Notes under the pieces: generated by a model | Told to the model about the DNA's origin: nothing | Databases searched by the model: none | The model's input: the letters and a program-made list of their open reading frames with translations, nothing else | Assembly (NCBI GenBank): GCA_000242815.2 | Contig: AHHB01000044.1 | Coordinates: 1-64,000, forward strand | Source of the DNA: Janthinobacterium lividum PAMC 25724 | GTDB taxonomy: Bacteria; Pseudomonadota; Gammaproteobacteria; Burkholderiales; Burkholderiaceae_D | Direction of reading: 5' to 3' | Length of the DNA stretch: 64,000 bases | In this document: piece after piece, positions 9,051 to 17,782 of the stretch | Layout: the number at the start of each line of letters is the position of its first letter | Numbering within the stretch: position 1 is the stretch's first letter | Position numbers and translations under genes: made by a program

Positions 9051-10133
9051 TCATGCATTATAGAAGCTGCTGGACAGGTAGTGGCGTCTTAGATGCTTAA
9101 AAGCGACCATCAGGACGGCCGAAGCGGGCAAAGCGAGCAAAACGCCGACGAAACCGAATAATTGTCCGAAGGCCAATAAGGCGAAGATGACGGCCAGCGG
9201 GTTCAGGCCGATGCGCTCGCCCACCAGGCGCGGCGTGAGGAAAAAGCCTTCGATGACCTGGCCACAGCCATAGATGACGGCCACGGCGATGACGCCGCTC
9301 CAGTCGGCAAACTGCAGCAGGGCGGCGATCAGGGCCAGCATCAGCCCCAGGCCGAAGCCCAAATAGGGGATGAAGACCAGCAAGCCGGTGATGATACCAA
9401 CAGGCAATGCCACTTCAAAACCGGCGATGGCCAGCGCCACCGAGTAATACGTGGCCAGCACCAGCATGACGAGCAACTGGCCGCGCAGGTATTGCGCCAG
9501 CAGCGTATCGACTTCCTGCGCCATGCCCACCGTGCGCCCGACCCAGCGGCGCGGCACGGCGCCGGCGATGCGCGCCAGCATCGGATGCCAGTCCAGCAAC
9601 AAGTAAAACAGCACCACGGGAATCAGCACCACGGTGGCCAGCCAGCCCAGCACGGCCGTGCCGCCGATGCGCGCCGAGGCCAGCACGGTGCTCCAGATTT
9701 CATCGCCGCTGGTCGCCATCTGCTGGCTCAGCATGCGTTTGATGCCCGTGCCGTCGAGGCGCACGCGAATGCCCAGGTCGCGCAGTTTCGGCGCCAGCAG
9801 CTCATTGGCCTTGCTGAGAAATTGCGGGATCTGCGCCTGCAGCAGGGGGATTTCCTTTTGCAATACCGGCACGACGATCAGTACCAGCGCTGTCATGGCG
9901 AGGAAAAACAACACGACCACGAGCAGCACGGCCAGCGGACGGGGCACGTAAAAACGCTTGTAATGCAGGCGTTGCAATCGGTCCACGCCCGGATTGAGCA
10001 CATAGGCGAGGATGGCAGCCGCCAGAAAGGGCGTCAGGATGGGGCCCAAGCTGACGAGCAGCAGCAAGAATGCCAGCCAGACCGCGATCCAAAATGCTGT
10101 TTGCTTCTGCTCTGCGCTGATCGGGAATGGCAT
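9051..10133 (-). CDS. AI-2E family transporter (PerM-like membrane protein)
   Basis: 360-residue polytopic inner-membrane protein, about eight hydrophobic segments, including FLLLLVSLGPILTPFLAAAI near the N-terminus and the family's C-terminal EGFFLTPRLVGERIGLNPL and GFVGVLLALPASAV motifs. The family name comes from E. coli TqsA, which exports autoinducer-2, but most members have unknown substrates and some are Na+/H+ antiporters. The start is set at 10133 (MPFPISAEQ) because the 30 upstream residues are unlike the family. It is divergent from purM with a 188-bp shared upstream region and is followed by hda. Confidence 0.88.
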   Translation of the reverse strand: MPFPISAEQKQTAFWIAVWLAFLLLLVSLGPILTPFLAAAILAYVLNPGVDRLQRLHYKRFYVPRPLAVLLVVVLFFLAMTALVLIVVPVLQKEIPLLQAQIPQFLSKANELLAPKLRDLGIRVRLDGTGIKRMLSQQMATSGDEIWSTVLASARIGGTAVLGWLATVVLIPVVLFYLLLDWHPMLARIAGAVPRRWVGRTVGMAQEVDTLLAQYLRGQLLVMLVLATYYSVALAIAGFEVALPVGIITGLLVFIPYLGFGLGLMLALIAALLQFADWSGVIAVAVIYGCGQVIEGFFLTPRLVGERIGLNPLAVIFALLAFGQLFGFVGVLLALPASAVLMVAFKHLRRHYLSSSFYNA

Positions 10134-10321
10134 GGCGTTGTACTTTTGCGTTAAAAAAAGGCAGTTAATTACGAAATAGCGGGGGCAGTTTGATAAAATA
10201 GCGTCTTGATCGACCGAATTCACCCGCTGGCACCCTGCCGCATGATGTTGAAAAACATGCTTGCGCGCGCGTGCCGGCGGGTATCCGCCTTCTATTTTAC
10301 CGCCTCCGCTGCCACCACACC

Positions 10322-11365
10322 ATGAACCAGACTTCTAATGTTTCCCTTTCCTACCGTGACGCTGGCGTCGATATCGACGCAGGCGACGCTTTAGTCGAAG
10401 CAATCAAGCCGTTTGCCAAGCGCACCCTGCGCGAAGGCGTGATGGGCGGCCTGGGCGGTTTTGGCGCCATGTTTGAAATCAGCAAGAAGTACAAGGAACC
10501 GGTGCTGGTCTCGGGCACCGACGGCGTGGGCACGAAATTGCGCCTGGCGTTTGAACTGAACCGCCATGACACGGTCGGCATCGACCTGGTCGCCATGAGC
10601 GTAAACGACATCCTGGTGCAAGGCGCCGAGCCCCTGTTCTTCCTCGACTATTTCGCTTGCGGCAAGCTCGACGTGGCCATTGCCACCGACGTCATCAAGG
10701 GCATCGCCCAGGGTTGCGAACAAGCCGGTTGCGCGCTGATCGGCGGCGAAACGGCTGAAATGCCGAGCATGTACCCGGCCGGCGAATACGACCTGGCAGG
10801 TTTTGCCGTCGGCGCGGTGGAAAAATCGAAAATCATCGACGGTAGCAAAATCGCCCCCGGTGACGTGGTGCTGGGCCTGGCTTCGTCGGGCGTGCACTCG
10901 AACGGTTACTCGCTGGTGCGCAAGATCATTGAAGTGGCGAAGCCTGACCTGGAAGGTGACTTCCACGGCCGCAAGCTGGCCGACGTGCTGATGCAGCCAA
11001 CGCGCATCTACGTCAAGCCGCTGCTGGCGCTGATGGATGCCATGGAAGTGAAGGGCATGGTGCACATCACCGGTGGCGGCCTGGTCGAAAACATCCCGCG
11101 CGTGCTGCAGCCTGGCCTGGTGGCCGAACTGGACTCGAAGGCGTGGACCATGCCACCGCTGTTCACGTGGCTGCAACAGCACGGCGGCGTGGCTGACGCC
11201 GAAATGCACCGCGTCTTCAACTGCGGCATCGGCATGACCGTCATCGTCTCGCAGGAAAATGCAGACGCCGCCATCGCACAATTGCAAGCGGCCGGCGAAA
11301 GCGTCTCGCGCATCGGTACCATCCGCGCACGCGTGGGTGACGAGCATCAAACGATAGTCATCTAA
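10322..11365 (+). CDS. purM: Phosphoribosylformylglycinamidine cyclo-ligase
   Basis: AIR synthetase, the ATP-dependent ring closure of the purine pathway. 347 residues, normal. Visible motifs: [17 protein letters not shown] at the N-terminus, the glycine-rich [55 protein letters not shown] and [14 protein letters not shown]. The ATG at 10322 is chosen over an in-frame start at 10271, which would add residues unlike the family. It stands alone, divergent from the AI-2E permease gene, and ends in a strong terminator. Confidence 0.96.
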   Translation: MNQTSNVSLSYRDAGVDIDAGDALVEAIKPFAKRTLREGVMGGLGGFGAMFEISKKYKEPVLVSGTDGVGTKLRLAFELNRHDTVGIDLVAMSVNDILVQGAEPLFFLDYFACGKLDVAIATDVIKGIAQGCEQAGCALIGGETAEMPSMYPAGEYDLAGFAVGAVEKSKIIDGSKIAPGDVVLGLASSGVHSNGYSLVRKIIEVAKPDLEGDFHGRKLADVLMQPTRIYVKPLLALMDAMEVKGMVHITGGGLVENIPRVLQPGLVAELDSKAWTMPPLFTWLQQHGGVADAEMHRVFNCGIGMTVIVSQENADAAIAQLQAAGESVSRIGTIRARVGDEHQTIVI

Positions 11366-11384
11366 GCTGCAGCTTGAATGGCCG

Positions 11385-11417
11385 AGGCAGGCGCTCGCAA
11401 GAGGCCTGCCTTTTTTT
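11385..11417 (+). terminator. Rho-independent terminator after purM
   Basis: Arms AGGCAGGC (11385-11392) and GCCTGCCT (11404-11411) with an 11-nt loop, then a run of seven T through 11417. It starts 20 bp beyond the purM stop. Confidence 0.88.
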
Positions 11418-11486
11418 CTTGGCCATAAAAAACTGTGTTAATCGACGCAGAGTATTCATCCGCTTTTTTACTTACCCTGGTAGCAA

Positions 11487-11531
11487 CTAAGCCACCTAAA
11501 TCAGCTAAGCCACCTAAGCCACCTAAGCCAC
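11487..11531. repeat. Five 9-bp tandem repeats spanning the stop codon of the aldehyde dehydrogenase gene
   Basis: Units CTAAGCCAC at 11487, 11505, 11514 and 11523, with one diverged unit CTAAATCAG at 11496. The copy at 11523-11531 is inside the aldehyde dehydrogenase gene: read on the minus strand it is the last two codons (GTG GCT) plus TAG stop. The other copies lie downstream, so the array looks like slippage amplification of the gene's own 3' end. Each unit carries an in-frame TAG (the diverged one TTTAG), giving serial stops. Confidence 0.85.
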
Positions 11532-13013
11532 CTGTATCCAGGTCGTCTTCAATTCCGTGTACTTGTCCAACGCGTGCAGCGACTTGTCGCGCCCGTTGCC
11601 CGACTGTTTATAACCACCGAACGGCACGGTGATGTCGTCGCCGTCGTACTGGTTGACATGCACGGTACCTGCACGCAGCGCGCGCGCCGTCAAGATGGCC
11701 TTGCTGAGGTCCGACGTCCACACGGCCGCCTGCAAGCCATAGGGCGTGGCATTGGCCTGTTTGATGGCATCGGCGATATGCGTAAAGCCCAGCACCGACA
11801 GCACGGGGCCGAAAATCTCTTCGCGCGCAATCGTCATGCCCGCGTCCACGCCACCGAACACGGTCGGCTGCACATAGTAGCCGCCCGTCTGAGTGCGTAC
11901 GGCCTCGCCGCCGCCCAGCAGTTGCGCGCCTTCGCTCTTGCCCGCCGCGATATAGCCCATGACCGTGTTCATCTGCGTGGCGTCGACGATGGCGCCCATG
12001 ACGGTGGCTTCGTCGAGCGGGTCGCCAGGCTGGAAGCGGGGCAGCATGGCCAGCGCCTTGGCCAGGAATTCTTCCCTGATCGATTCTTCCACGAACAAGC
12101 GCGAGGGCGCGTTGCAGCTTTCGCCCTGGTTGAAAAAGATGGAACCGACGGCGGCGGCCACGGCCTTGTCCAGGTCCGGGCAATCGGCGCAGACAATGTT
12201 GGCAGACTTGCCGCCCAGTTCCGTCCACGCCCGCTTCAGATTCGACTGACCCGCCATCTGCACGATCAACTTGCCCGTGCGGGTGGAACCGGTGAAACCG
12301 ATGCAATCGACATCCATGTGCAGCGCCAGCGCCGCACCTGCCTCGTTGCCAAAGCCAGGCAGCACGTTGAAGACGCCCGCCGGCACGCCTGCCTGCAGCG
12401 CGATGTCGGCCAGGCGCAGGGCCGTCAATGGCGATTTTTCCGATGGTTTCAGGATAACGCTGTTGCCAGCCGCGAGCGCGGGTGCGATCTTCCAGGCGGC
12501 CATGATCATCGGGTAATTCCACGGCACGATGGCGGCGACGACGCCCACCGGTTCGCGCGTGATCAAGGCCAGGCTGCTGGACGGCGTAGGCGCGATTTCA
12601 TCGTAGACCTTGTCGATCGCCTCGCCATACCAGCGCAGGCAATTGGCCGTGGCACCCACATCCACACTCTGGCTGTACTTGATCGGTTTACCCATGTCCA
12701 GGGTTTCCAGCAGGGCCAGTTCGGCGCCGTTCTGCTGCACCAGGTCGGCGAACTTGATCAGTATGCGCTTGCGCTGCGCCGGGGATTTGCCGGCCCAGCG
12801 GCGGTCGTCAAAGGCGGCGCGGGCGGCCAGCACGGCCGCATCCACGTCGGCGCTGTCGCAGCGCGCCACCTGGCCCAGGAGACGGCCATCGATGGGCGAC
12901 AAATTATCGAAGCTCTGGCCAGACCTGGCCGCCATCCGTTCGCCATTGATGAAGGCGCGTCCATCGATCGTGAGCGCTGCTGCGCGTGCGTGCCAGCTGG
13001 TGTTTTCCGTCAT
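11523..13013 (-). CDS. Aldehyde dehydrogenase, probable gamma-glutamyl-gamma-aminobutyraldehyde dehydrogenase (PuuC-like)
   Basis: NAD(P)-dependent oxidation of an aldehyde to the acid; in this setting most likely an aminobutyraldehyde, free or gamma-glutamylated, from putrescine. 496 residues. Seen: the NAD-binding VPWNYPMIMAAWKIAPALAAG, IGFTGSTRTGK, catalytic Glu region AWTELGGKSANIV and catalytic Cys in FFNQGESCNAPSRLFV. The C-terminal FGGYKQSGNGRDKSLHALDK is typical of PuuC/AldA types. The start at 13013 has GGGAG six bases upstream; a TTG at 13028 is less likely. It follows potI by 36 bp and probably closes the transporter operon. Confidence 0.9.
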   Translation of the reverse strand: MTENTSWHARAAALTIDGRAFINGERMAARSGQSFDNLSPIDGRLLGQVARCDSADVDAAVLAARAAFDDRRWAGKSPAQRKRILIKFADLVQQNGAELALLETLDMGKPIKYSQSVDVGATANCLRWYGEAIDKVYDEIAPTPSSSLALITREPVGVVAAIVPWNYPMIMAAWKIAPALAAGNSVILKPSEKSPLTALRLADIALQAGVPAGVFNVLPGFGNEAGAALALHMDVDCIGFTGSTRTGKLIVQMAGQSNLKRAWTELGGKSANIVCADCPDLDKAVAAAVGSIFFNQGESCNAPSRLFVEESIREEFLAKALAMLPRFQPGDPLDEATVMGAIVDATQMNTVMGYIAAGKSEGAQLLGGGEAVRTQTGGYYVQPTVFGGVDAGMTIAREEIFGPVLSVLGFTHIADAIKQANATPYGLQAAVWTSDLSKAILTARALRAGTVHVNQYDGDDITVPFGGYKQSGNGRDKSLHALDKYTELKTTWIQVA

Positions 13014-13049
13014 GCTCGTCTCCCGCAAGGTAAAAACGCCAGCTTACTC

Positions 13050-13895
13050 CTAGTCGGCCAAATAGGCCGCAGAGATCTGCTTGCGCCGTCTGCGGTCGGC
13101 GCGCGCCAGCATCACGGCATACACGATCACGGCAATCGTCACGACGAGGATGGTCAGCGCGGCAATGGCATTGACGCGCGGATCGAGCCCCAGGCGCGCG
13201 CGCGAAAAGATCACCAGCGGCATGGTCGTCGAACCGGGGCCGGACAAGAAGGCCGACAGCACCACATCGTCCAGCGACAGCGTAAACGTCAGCAGCCAGG
13301 CCGAGGCCAGCGCCTGCGTGATATTCGGCAGGGTCACCAGGAAGAAGACCTGGTGCGCGCGGCAACCCAGGTCCATCGCCGCCTCGGCCAAGGATTTACT
13401 CATCTCCTGCAGGCGCGATTGCACCACCACGGCCGCATACGCCATGCCCAGCAGGGTATGCCCCAGCCACATGGTGAGTACGCCGCGCTCGGGGAAACCA
13501 AAGACCTTTTGCATCGATACCAACATCAGCAACAGCGATAGGCCGATGATCACTTCCGGCATCACCAGCGGCGCGCTGACCATGGCCGAGAACAAGGTAC
13601 GCCCGCCGAAGCGCTGGTAACTGGTCAAGACAAAGGCGGCGAAAGTGCCCAGAATGACGGACGAGGTGGCCGACATGAAGGCGATCTTCAGCGACAGGCC
13701 GAAACCCGAGATGATCTGCGTATCGCTCATCAACTCGCTGTACCAGCGCAGAGAAAAGCCGCTCCACACCATGTCCTGGCGCGAGCTGTTGAACGAGAAG
13801 ACGATCAGCACGATGATCGGGAGATAGAGGAAAAAATAGCCGAGCGAGAGCCAGCCGCGGCCGAACCAGCGCTGCAGGAAGGTAGCTTTATTCAT
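13050..13895 (-). CDS. potI: Polyamine ABC transporter permease (PotI/SpuH-like)
   Basis: 281-residue inner-membrane permease of a putrescine/spermidine-type ABC importer. About six hydrophobic segments, for example WLSLGYFFLYLPIIVLIVFS. The cytoplasmic coupling loop with the EAA signature is EAAMDLGCRAHQVFFLVTLP. It overlaps potH by ATGA (13892-13895), so the two permeases are made together and form the heteromeric channel. The closest functional groups are PotI of E. coli and SpuH of Pseudomonas. Confidence 0.9.
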   Translation of the reverse strand: MNKATFLQRWFGRGWLSLGYFFLYLPIIVLIVFSFNSSRQDMVWSGFSLRWYSELMSDTQIISGFGLSLKIAFMSATSSVILGTFAAFVLTSYQRFGGRTLFSAMVSAPLVMPEVIIGLSLLLMLVSMQKVFGFPERGVLTMWLGHTLLGMAYAAVVVQSRLQEMSKSLAEAAMDLGCRAHQVFFLVTLPNITQALASAWLLTFTLSLDDVVLSAFLSGPGSTTMPLVIFSRARLGLDPRVNAIAALTILVVTIAVIVYAVMLARADRRRRKQISAAYLAD

Positions 13896-14833
13896 GTGCG
13901 CTGCTCCGCGTCCTGGTGTGTCTTGTATCGGTTGAAAATGGCCATCGGCACGAGGATCAGCAATATCATCAACACCGTCACGGACGAGGCCATGGCCCAG
14001 TCGTTATTGGTGAAATACTCATCCCATAGCACTCTGCCGATCATCAGGGTTTCCGGACCGCCCAGCAGCTCGGGGATCACGTACTCGCCCACGGACGGGA
14101 TGAACACCAGCATGGCGCCGGCGATGATGCCCGACTTCGACAGCGGCACCGTGATGCGCCAGAACGCCTGCAATGGCGTCGCGCCCAAGTCGGCCGCCGC
14201 TTCGAGATAACGCACGTCCATCTTCACCAGATTGGCATACAGCGGCAAAATCATGAACGGAAGATAGGCGTAGACCATGCCGACTACCAAGGAGAACGAG
14301 GTATTCATCATGTGCAGCGGTTCGCTCACCACGCCCAGCGCGATCAAGAGGTCGTTGAGCAAGCCGTGGTTGGCCAGGATGCCCTTCCACGCATACACGC
14401 GCAGCAGGAACGAGGTCCAGAACGGCAGCATCACCAGCATCATCAGCACAGGGCGGATCGATGGCCTGGCACGCGCCATGAAGTAGGCGAATGGGTAGCC
14501 GATAAACAGGCAGATGGCCGTAGTGATGGCCGCGTACTTGATGGAACTGAGGTAGGTCAGCAGATACAGTTCATCGGCGGCGATGAATAGGTAGTTGGCG
14601 ATTTTTACCTTCAGCACAACGATGCCGTCGACATACGACAGCAGGCCGCCAAACGGGCTGCCCGCCGTGTCCATGTCGGACAGGCTGATGCGCAGCACGA
14701 TCAGGAAGGGTAGCAAAAAGGCCGCCGTCAGGAACAGCGCAGGCACGGCGATGATGGCGTTGCGGCCCGCATTTCGCCCCGTTATCGAGCGCAAGGTAAA
14801 GAAGTGGCACAGCGATTGCAGGAGGGATGTCAT
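13892..14833 (-). CDS. potH: Polyamine ABC transporter permease (PotH/SpuG-like)
   Basis: 313-residue inner-membrane permease, partner of PotI. Hydrophobic segments include IIAVPALFLTAAFLLPFLIV near the N-terminus. The EAA loop EAAADLGATPLQAFWRITVP contacts the ATPase. The long first periplasmic region (residues ~50-90) is usual for PotB/PotH. The start at 14833 is 7 bp beyond the potG stop. Confidence 0.9.
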   Translation of the reverse strand: MTSLLQSLCHFFTLRSITGRNAGRNAIIAVPALFLTAAFLLPFLIVLRISLSDMDTAGSPFGGLLSYVDGIVVLKVKIANYLFIAADELYLLTYLSSIKYAAITTAICLFIGYPFAYFMARARPSIRPVLMMLVMLPFWTSFLLRVYAWKGILANHGLLNDLLIALGVVSEPLHMMNTSFSLVVGMVYAYLPFMILPLYANLVKMDVRYLEAAADLGATPLQAFWRITVPLSKSGIIAGAMLVFIPSVGEYVIPELLGGPETLMIGRVLWDEYFTNNDWAMASSVTVLMILLILVPMAIFNRYKTHQDAEQRT

Positions 14834-14840
14834 GATGGCC

Positions 14841-15989
14841 TCAGCTGGTCAGCACGACGATGTCGGCGCCATCCCACCATAGCCACACGCGCTGTTCGCG
14901 CTCCAGGCGCGAGACATCGTGGCGGGCGGCGTTGGTGCGCGACACTTTCACCACCGTACCGCTATCGAGGCGCACATGGTAGCTGGTTTCGTTGCCAAAA
15001 TACGCCATGGCGACGATCACGCCTTGGGCGCAGTTAAAACCGTGTTCGGCCGACGACGCGCGTTCTTCCAAGGCAGGCGGCGCGATCTGAATGCCGATTT
15101 TCTCGGGCCGCACGGCCACCGAGACATCCATGCCCAGGTTGCCCGTGATGCCGTGCGAGACATACTGGCGGCCGTCCGGCGTGTCGATGACCACGTGATC
15201 GGGTTCGTCTTGCGTGATGTGGCCGTCGAACAGGTTGACGCTGCCGATGAAGTCGGCGACGAAACGGCAGTTCGGCGTTTCATATATTTCACCGGGCGCG
15301 CCCACCTGCAGGATGCGCCCTTCGCTCATGACGGCGATGCGGGTGGCCATGCTCATGGCTTCATCCTGGTCGTGCGTGACCATCACGCAGGTCACGCCCA
15401 CCTGTTCGATGATGTTGACCAGCTCCATCTGCGTGCGCTCGCGCAGTTTCTTGTCGAGCGCGCCCAACGGTTCGTCCAGCAGCAGCAACTGCGGACGCTT
15501 GGCCAGGCTGCGCGCCAGCGCCACGCGCTGCTGCTGGCCGCCCGACAGCTGGTGCGGCTTGCGCCGGGCGTATGGGCCCAGTTGCACCAGCGCCAGCATC
15601 TGTTCGACACGCGCCGCCACTTCCGCTTTCGGCAAGCCATCGCGGCGCAGGCCGAAGGCAATGTTATCCCACACCGACAGATGGGGAAATAGCGCGTACG
15701 ATTGGAACATCATGTTGATGGGCCGCTGGTGTGGCGGCACATCGACGATGCTATTGCCCGCCAGGGCAATGCGGCCCGAGGTCGGCATCTCGAAACCGGC
15801 CAGCATGCGCAGCAGGGTCGACTTGCCGCAACCGGAACTGCCCAGCAAGGCGAAAATCTCGCCCTTGTTGATCGTCACGGAAATCGCATCGACGGCGCGC
15901 ACGCCATCGAATTCCTTGACCAGCTGATCAATCAGCAAGAAAGGCGCTTGGGCGTCGCTGGCCGACGCGGCAGGTGTTGCTATCGTCAT
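14841..15989 (-). CDS. potG: Polyamine ABC transporter ATP-binding protein (PotG/SpuF-like)
   Basis: 382-residue ATPase that powers polyamine import. Walker A is [16 protein letters not shown], the ABC signature [15 protein letters not shown], Walker [13 protein letters not shown], followed by the switch His in [14 protein letters not shown]. The C-terminal ~120 residues form the TOBE-type regulatory domain ([12 protein letters not shown]). The start is placed at 15989 (MTIATPAAS); an in-frame codon at 16031 is possible but lies in terminator sequence. No periplasmic binding-protein gene lies upstream, where spuD/E or potF normally sits. Confidence 0.9.
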   Translation of the reverse strand: MTIATPAASASDAQAPFLLIDQLVKEFDGVRAVDAISVTINKGEIFALLGSSGCGKSTLLRMLAGFEMPTSGRIALAGNSIVDVPPHQRPINMMFQSYALFPHLSVWDNIAFGLRRDGLPKAEVAARVEQMLALVQLGPYARRKPHQLSGGQQQRVALARSLAKRPQLLLLDEPLGALDKKLRERTQMELVNIIEQVGVTCVMVTHDQDEAMSMATRIAVMSEGRILQVGAPGEIYETPNCRFVADFIGSVNLFDGHITQDEPDHVVIDTPDGRQYVSHGITGNLGMDVSVAVRPEKIGIQIAPPALEERASSAEHGFNCAQGVIVAMAYFGNETSYHVRLDSGTVVKVSRTNAARHDVSRLEREQRVWLWWDGADIVVLTS

Positions 15990-16029
15990 GTATGGGTAGC
16001 TTCTGGGTAAGAGTGTGTCAGAGTGTCTC

Positions 16030-16062
16030 AAAAAGAAAAACTGGCCGCTGTAGTAGCGGCCA
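16030..16062 (-). terminator. Rho-independent terminator between the aminotransferase gene and potG
   Basis: Minus strand: arms TGGCCGCT and AGCGGCCA (16042-16049 and 16055-16062) with a 5-nt loop, followed by a T-rich run TTTTTCTTTTT. It would stop or attenuate transcription coming from puuD-puuA-aminotransferase before potGHI, so the transporter genes may have their own promoter or be expressed at a lower level. Confidence 0.8.
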
Positions 16063-16159
16063 AGACGGAAGTTTAGCGGAACTGCCGCGATTCTGGTCCA
16101 AAAAAACTTGAGTTAGCGCCTATTTGGGTGAAAAACTGACACCAACCCAAGAGCAAACC

Positions 16160-16190
16160 CTGGGGTCGTACCCTGAGGGTACGACCCCAG
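16160..16190. repeat. 31-bp perfect palindrome, GGGGTC...GACCCC type
   Basis: Arms CTGGGGTCGTACCCT and AGGGTACGACCCCAG around a single central base (16175). It lies between the aminotransferase stop (16209) and the potG terminator. Its GGGTC/GACCC composition matches the shorter palindromes at 29761-29826, suggesting a dispersed intergenic element; it is too symmetrical to be chance. Confidence 0.85.
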
Positions 16191-16208
16191 CCCTTGCGTT
16201 TGGGTTCA

Positions 16209-17669
16209 CTACACCCAGCCCTTCGCTTTCACATCCGCATAGGTCTTGTCCAGGCACACGCGTATCAGGCCTACCATTTCATCGATCTGCGCGCGCGTCA
16301 TGACCAGGGGCGGCGCAACGATCATGCGCTCGCCCACGGCGCGCATGATGACGCCGTTGTCGAACATGTGCGCGCGGCATAGCATGCCCACGCCCTGGTC
16401 CTCGTCGAACAACACATTTTCATGCACGCTGGCGCCCTTCTTGCGCACCAGGTTCAATCCCGCGACCAGGCCACAGCTGTCCGCGTAGCCCACCAGCGGA
16501 TGTTCGCCCAGGCTGGCGAAGCACTGTTTCAAATACGGCCCTGTGTCCTCGGCGACCTTCGCCACCAACTGCTCTTCTTCGATGATGCGGATGTTTTCCA
16601 GCGCCGCCGCGCAAGCGACGGGGTGGCCAGAATAGGTAAAGCCATGCGTAAATTCGCCGCCCTGCTCGATCAGCACCTTGGCCACCCTGTCACCCACCAA
16701 CACGCCGCCCAAGGGCACATAGCCCGAGGTGACGCCCTTGGCAAAGGTGATCAGATCGGGCTTGATGCCGAACAGTTCGGAGCCAAACCAGCGCCCCAGA
16801 CGGCCAAAGCCGCAGATGACCTCATCGGCGATCAGGACGATGCCGTACTTGTCGCAGATGCGCTGTATTTCGGGCCAGTAAGTGCCAGGCGGGATGATCA
16901 CGCCGCCGGCACCCTGCACCGGCTCGCCTATGAAGGCGGCCACCTTGTCGGCGCCGATTTCCAGGATTTTGTCTTCCAGCCAGCCGGCCGCCTTGATGCC
17001 GAATTCCTCGGGGCTCAAGCCATGACCCGACTCCAGGTAGTTCGGCTGGCCGATATGCACGATGCCCGGTATCGGCAAGCCGCCCTGCGCATGCATGCCG
17101 CCCATGCCGCCCAGAGACGCGCCGGCCACCGTGCTGCCGTGGTAAGCGTTGTGGCGGCTGATGATGGTATGGCGCCCCGGGTAACCGAGGATATCCCAGT
17201 AGCGGCGCACCATGCGCAGGTTGGTGTCATTGCCTTCGGAGCCGGAACCGGTGAAAAACACATGCTGGAACTGCGGCGGCGAAATTTGCGCCAGCTTGGC
17301 CGCCAGTTGCACGGCCGGCACGTTCGTCGTGCCAAAGAAGCTGTTATAAAAAGGCAGCGTCTCCATCTGCCGGTACACGGCTTGCGAAATCGAGGTGCGG
17401 CCATAACCCACGTTCACGCACCACAGGCCTGACATGCCGTCGACGATTTTCTTGCCCTGGCTATCCCACAGGTAGACGCCATCGCCGCGCACCATCACGC
17501 GGGCGCCCTTGCTTGCCAGGTCCTGGAAATCGGTGAACGGATGCAAATAGTGGGCCGAGTCCATCTGCTGGATGGCAGCCGTGTCGTATAGCTGCGGCGC
17601 TGCATTTTTTTGCGCCACCGAGGCGACCAGCGCGGCGCTTGGCGCCAGCGGATTATTGGATGTGCTCAT
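16209..17669 (-). CDS. Class III aminotransferase, probable polyamine:pyruvate aminotransferase (SpuC-like)
   Basis: 486-residue PLP enzyme. Seen: YLWDSQGKKIVDGMSGLWCVNVGYG near the N-terminus, the phosphate-binding FFTGSGSEGNDTNLRMVRRY, the cofactor Asp in VLIADEVICGFGRLG and the Schiff-base Lys in LITFAKGVTSGYVPLGG. Family members transaminate putrescine, other diamines or beta-alanine with pyruvate. Beside a gamma-glutamylpolyamine synthetase and a Pot transporter, the SpuC role (putrescine to 4-aminobutyraldehyde) is the best inference. It sits where E. coli would have the PuuB oxidase, as in the Pseudomonas spu cluster. The upstream gap (17670-17782) carries a GTAC-centred repeat. Confidence 0.88.
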   Translation of the reverse strand: MSTSNNPLAPSAALVASVAQKNAAPQLYDTAAIQQMDSAHYLHPFTDFQDLASKGARVMVRGDGVYLWDSQGKKIVDGMSGLWCVNVGYGRTSISQAVYRQMETLPFYNSFFGTTNVPAVQLAAKLAQISPPQFQHVFFTGSGSEGNDTNLRMVRRYWDILGYPGRHTIISRHNAYHGSTVAGASLGGMGGMHAQGGLPIPGIVHIGQPNYLESGHGLSPEEFGIKAAGWLEDKILEIGADKVAAFIGEPVQGAGGVIIPPGTYWPEIQRICDKYGIVLIADEVICGFGRLGRWFGSELFGIKPDLITFAKGVTSGYVPLGGVLVGDRVAKVLIEQGGEFTHGFTYSGHPVACAAALENIRIIEEEQLVAKVAEDTGPYLKQCFASLGEHPLVGYADSCGLVAGLNLVRKKGASVHENVLFDEDQGVGMLCRAHMFDNGVIMRAVGERMIVAPPLVMTRAQIDEMVGLIRVCLDKTYADVKAKGWV

Positions 17670-17688
17670 TGCGATCCTTTCTCTGAGT

Positions 17689-17775
17689 GCCTGACAAAAT
17701 GTTGAGAGCTAGACGCGTTGCCGAGGCAGTACAAATGTACGACGAGGCTAGGCAACAGCGCCATGGACTTTTTGA
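17689..17775 (-). repeat. GTAC-centred intergenic element, copy 1
   Basis: On the minus strand this stretch reads TCAAAAAGTCC, then GTTGCCTAGCCTCGTCGTAC, ATTT, GTACTGCCTCGGC, and finally CTAGC and CATTTTGTCAGGC. The same order of blocks (AAAA, GTTGC, GCCTCG-CGTAC, GTACTG-TCGGC, CTAGC, ACATTTT, TCAGGC) recurs at 47109-47200 on the plus strand. Both lie in intergenic sequence just past a stop codon. Function unknown; a structured RNA or mobile repeat is possible. Confidence 0.7.
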
Positions 17776-17782
17776 CGGAAAC

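Noticed and set aside
11574-13541. 655-codon open frame antisense to the aldehyde dehydrogenase and potI genes
   Set aside because: Covers two well-supported genes on the other strand; composition (Arg/His/Gln/Gly-rich) is typical of a GC-rich shadow frame.
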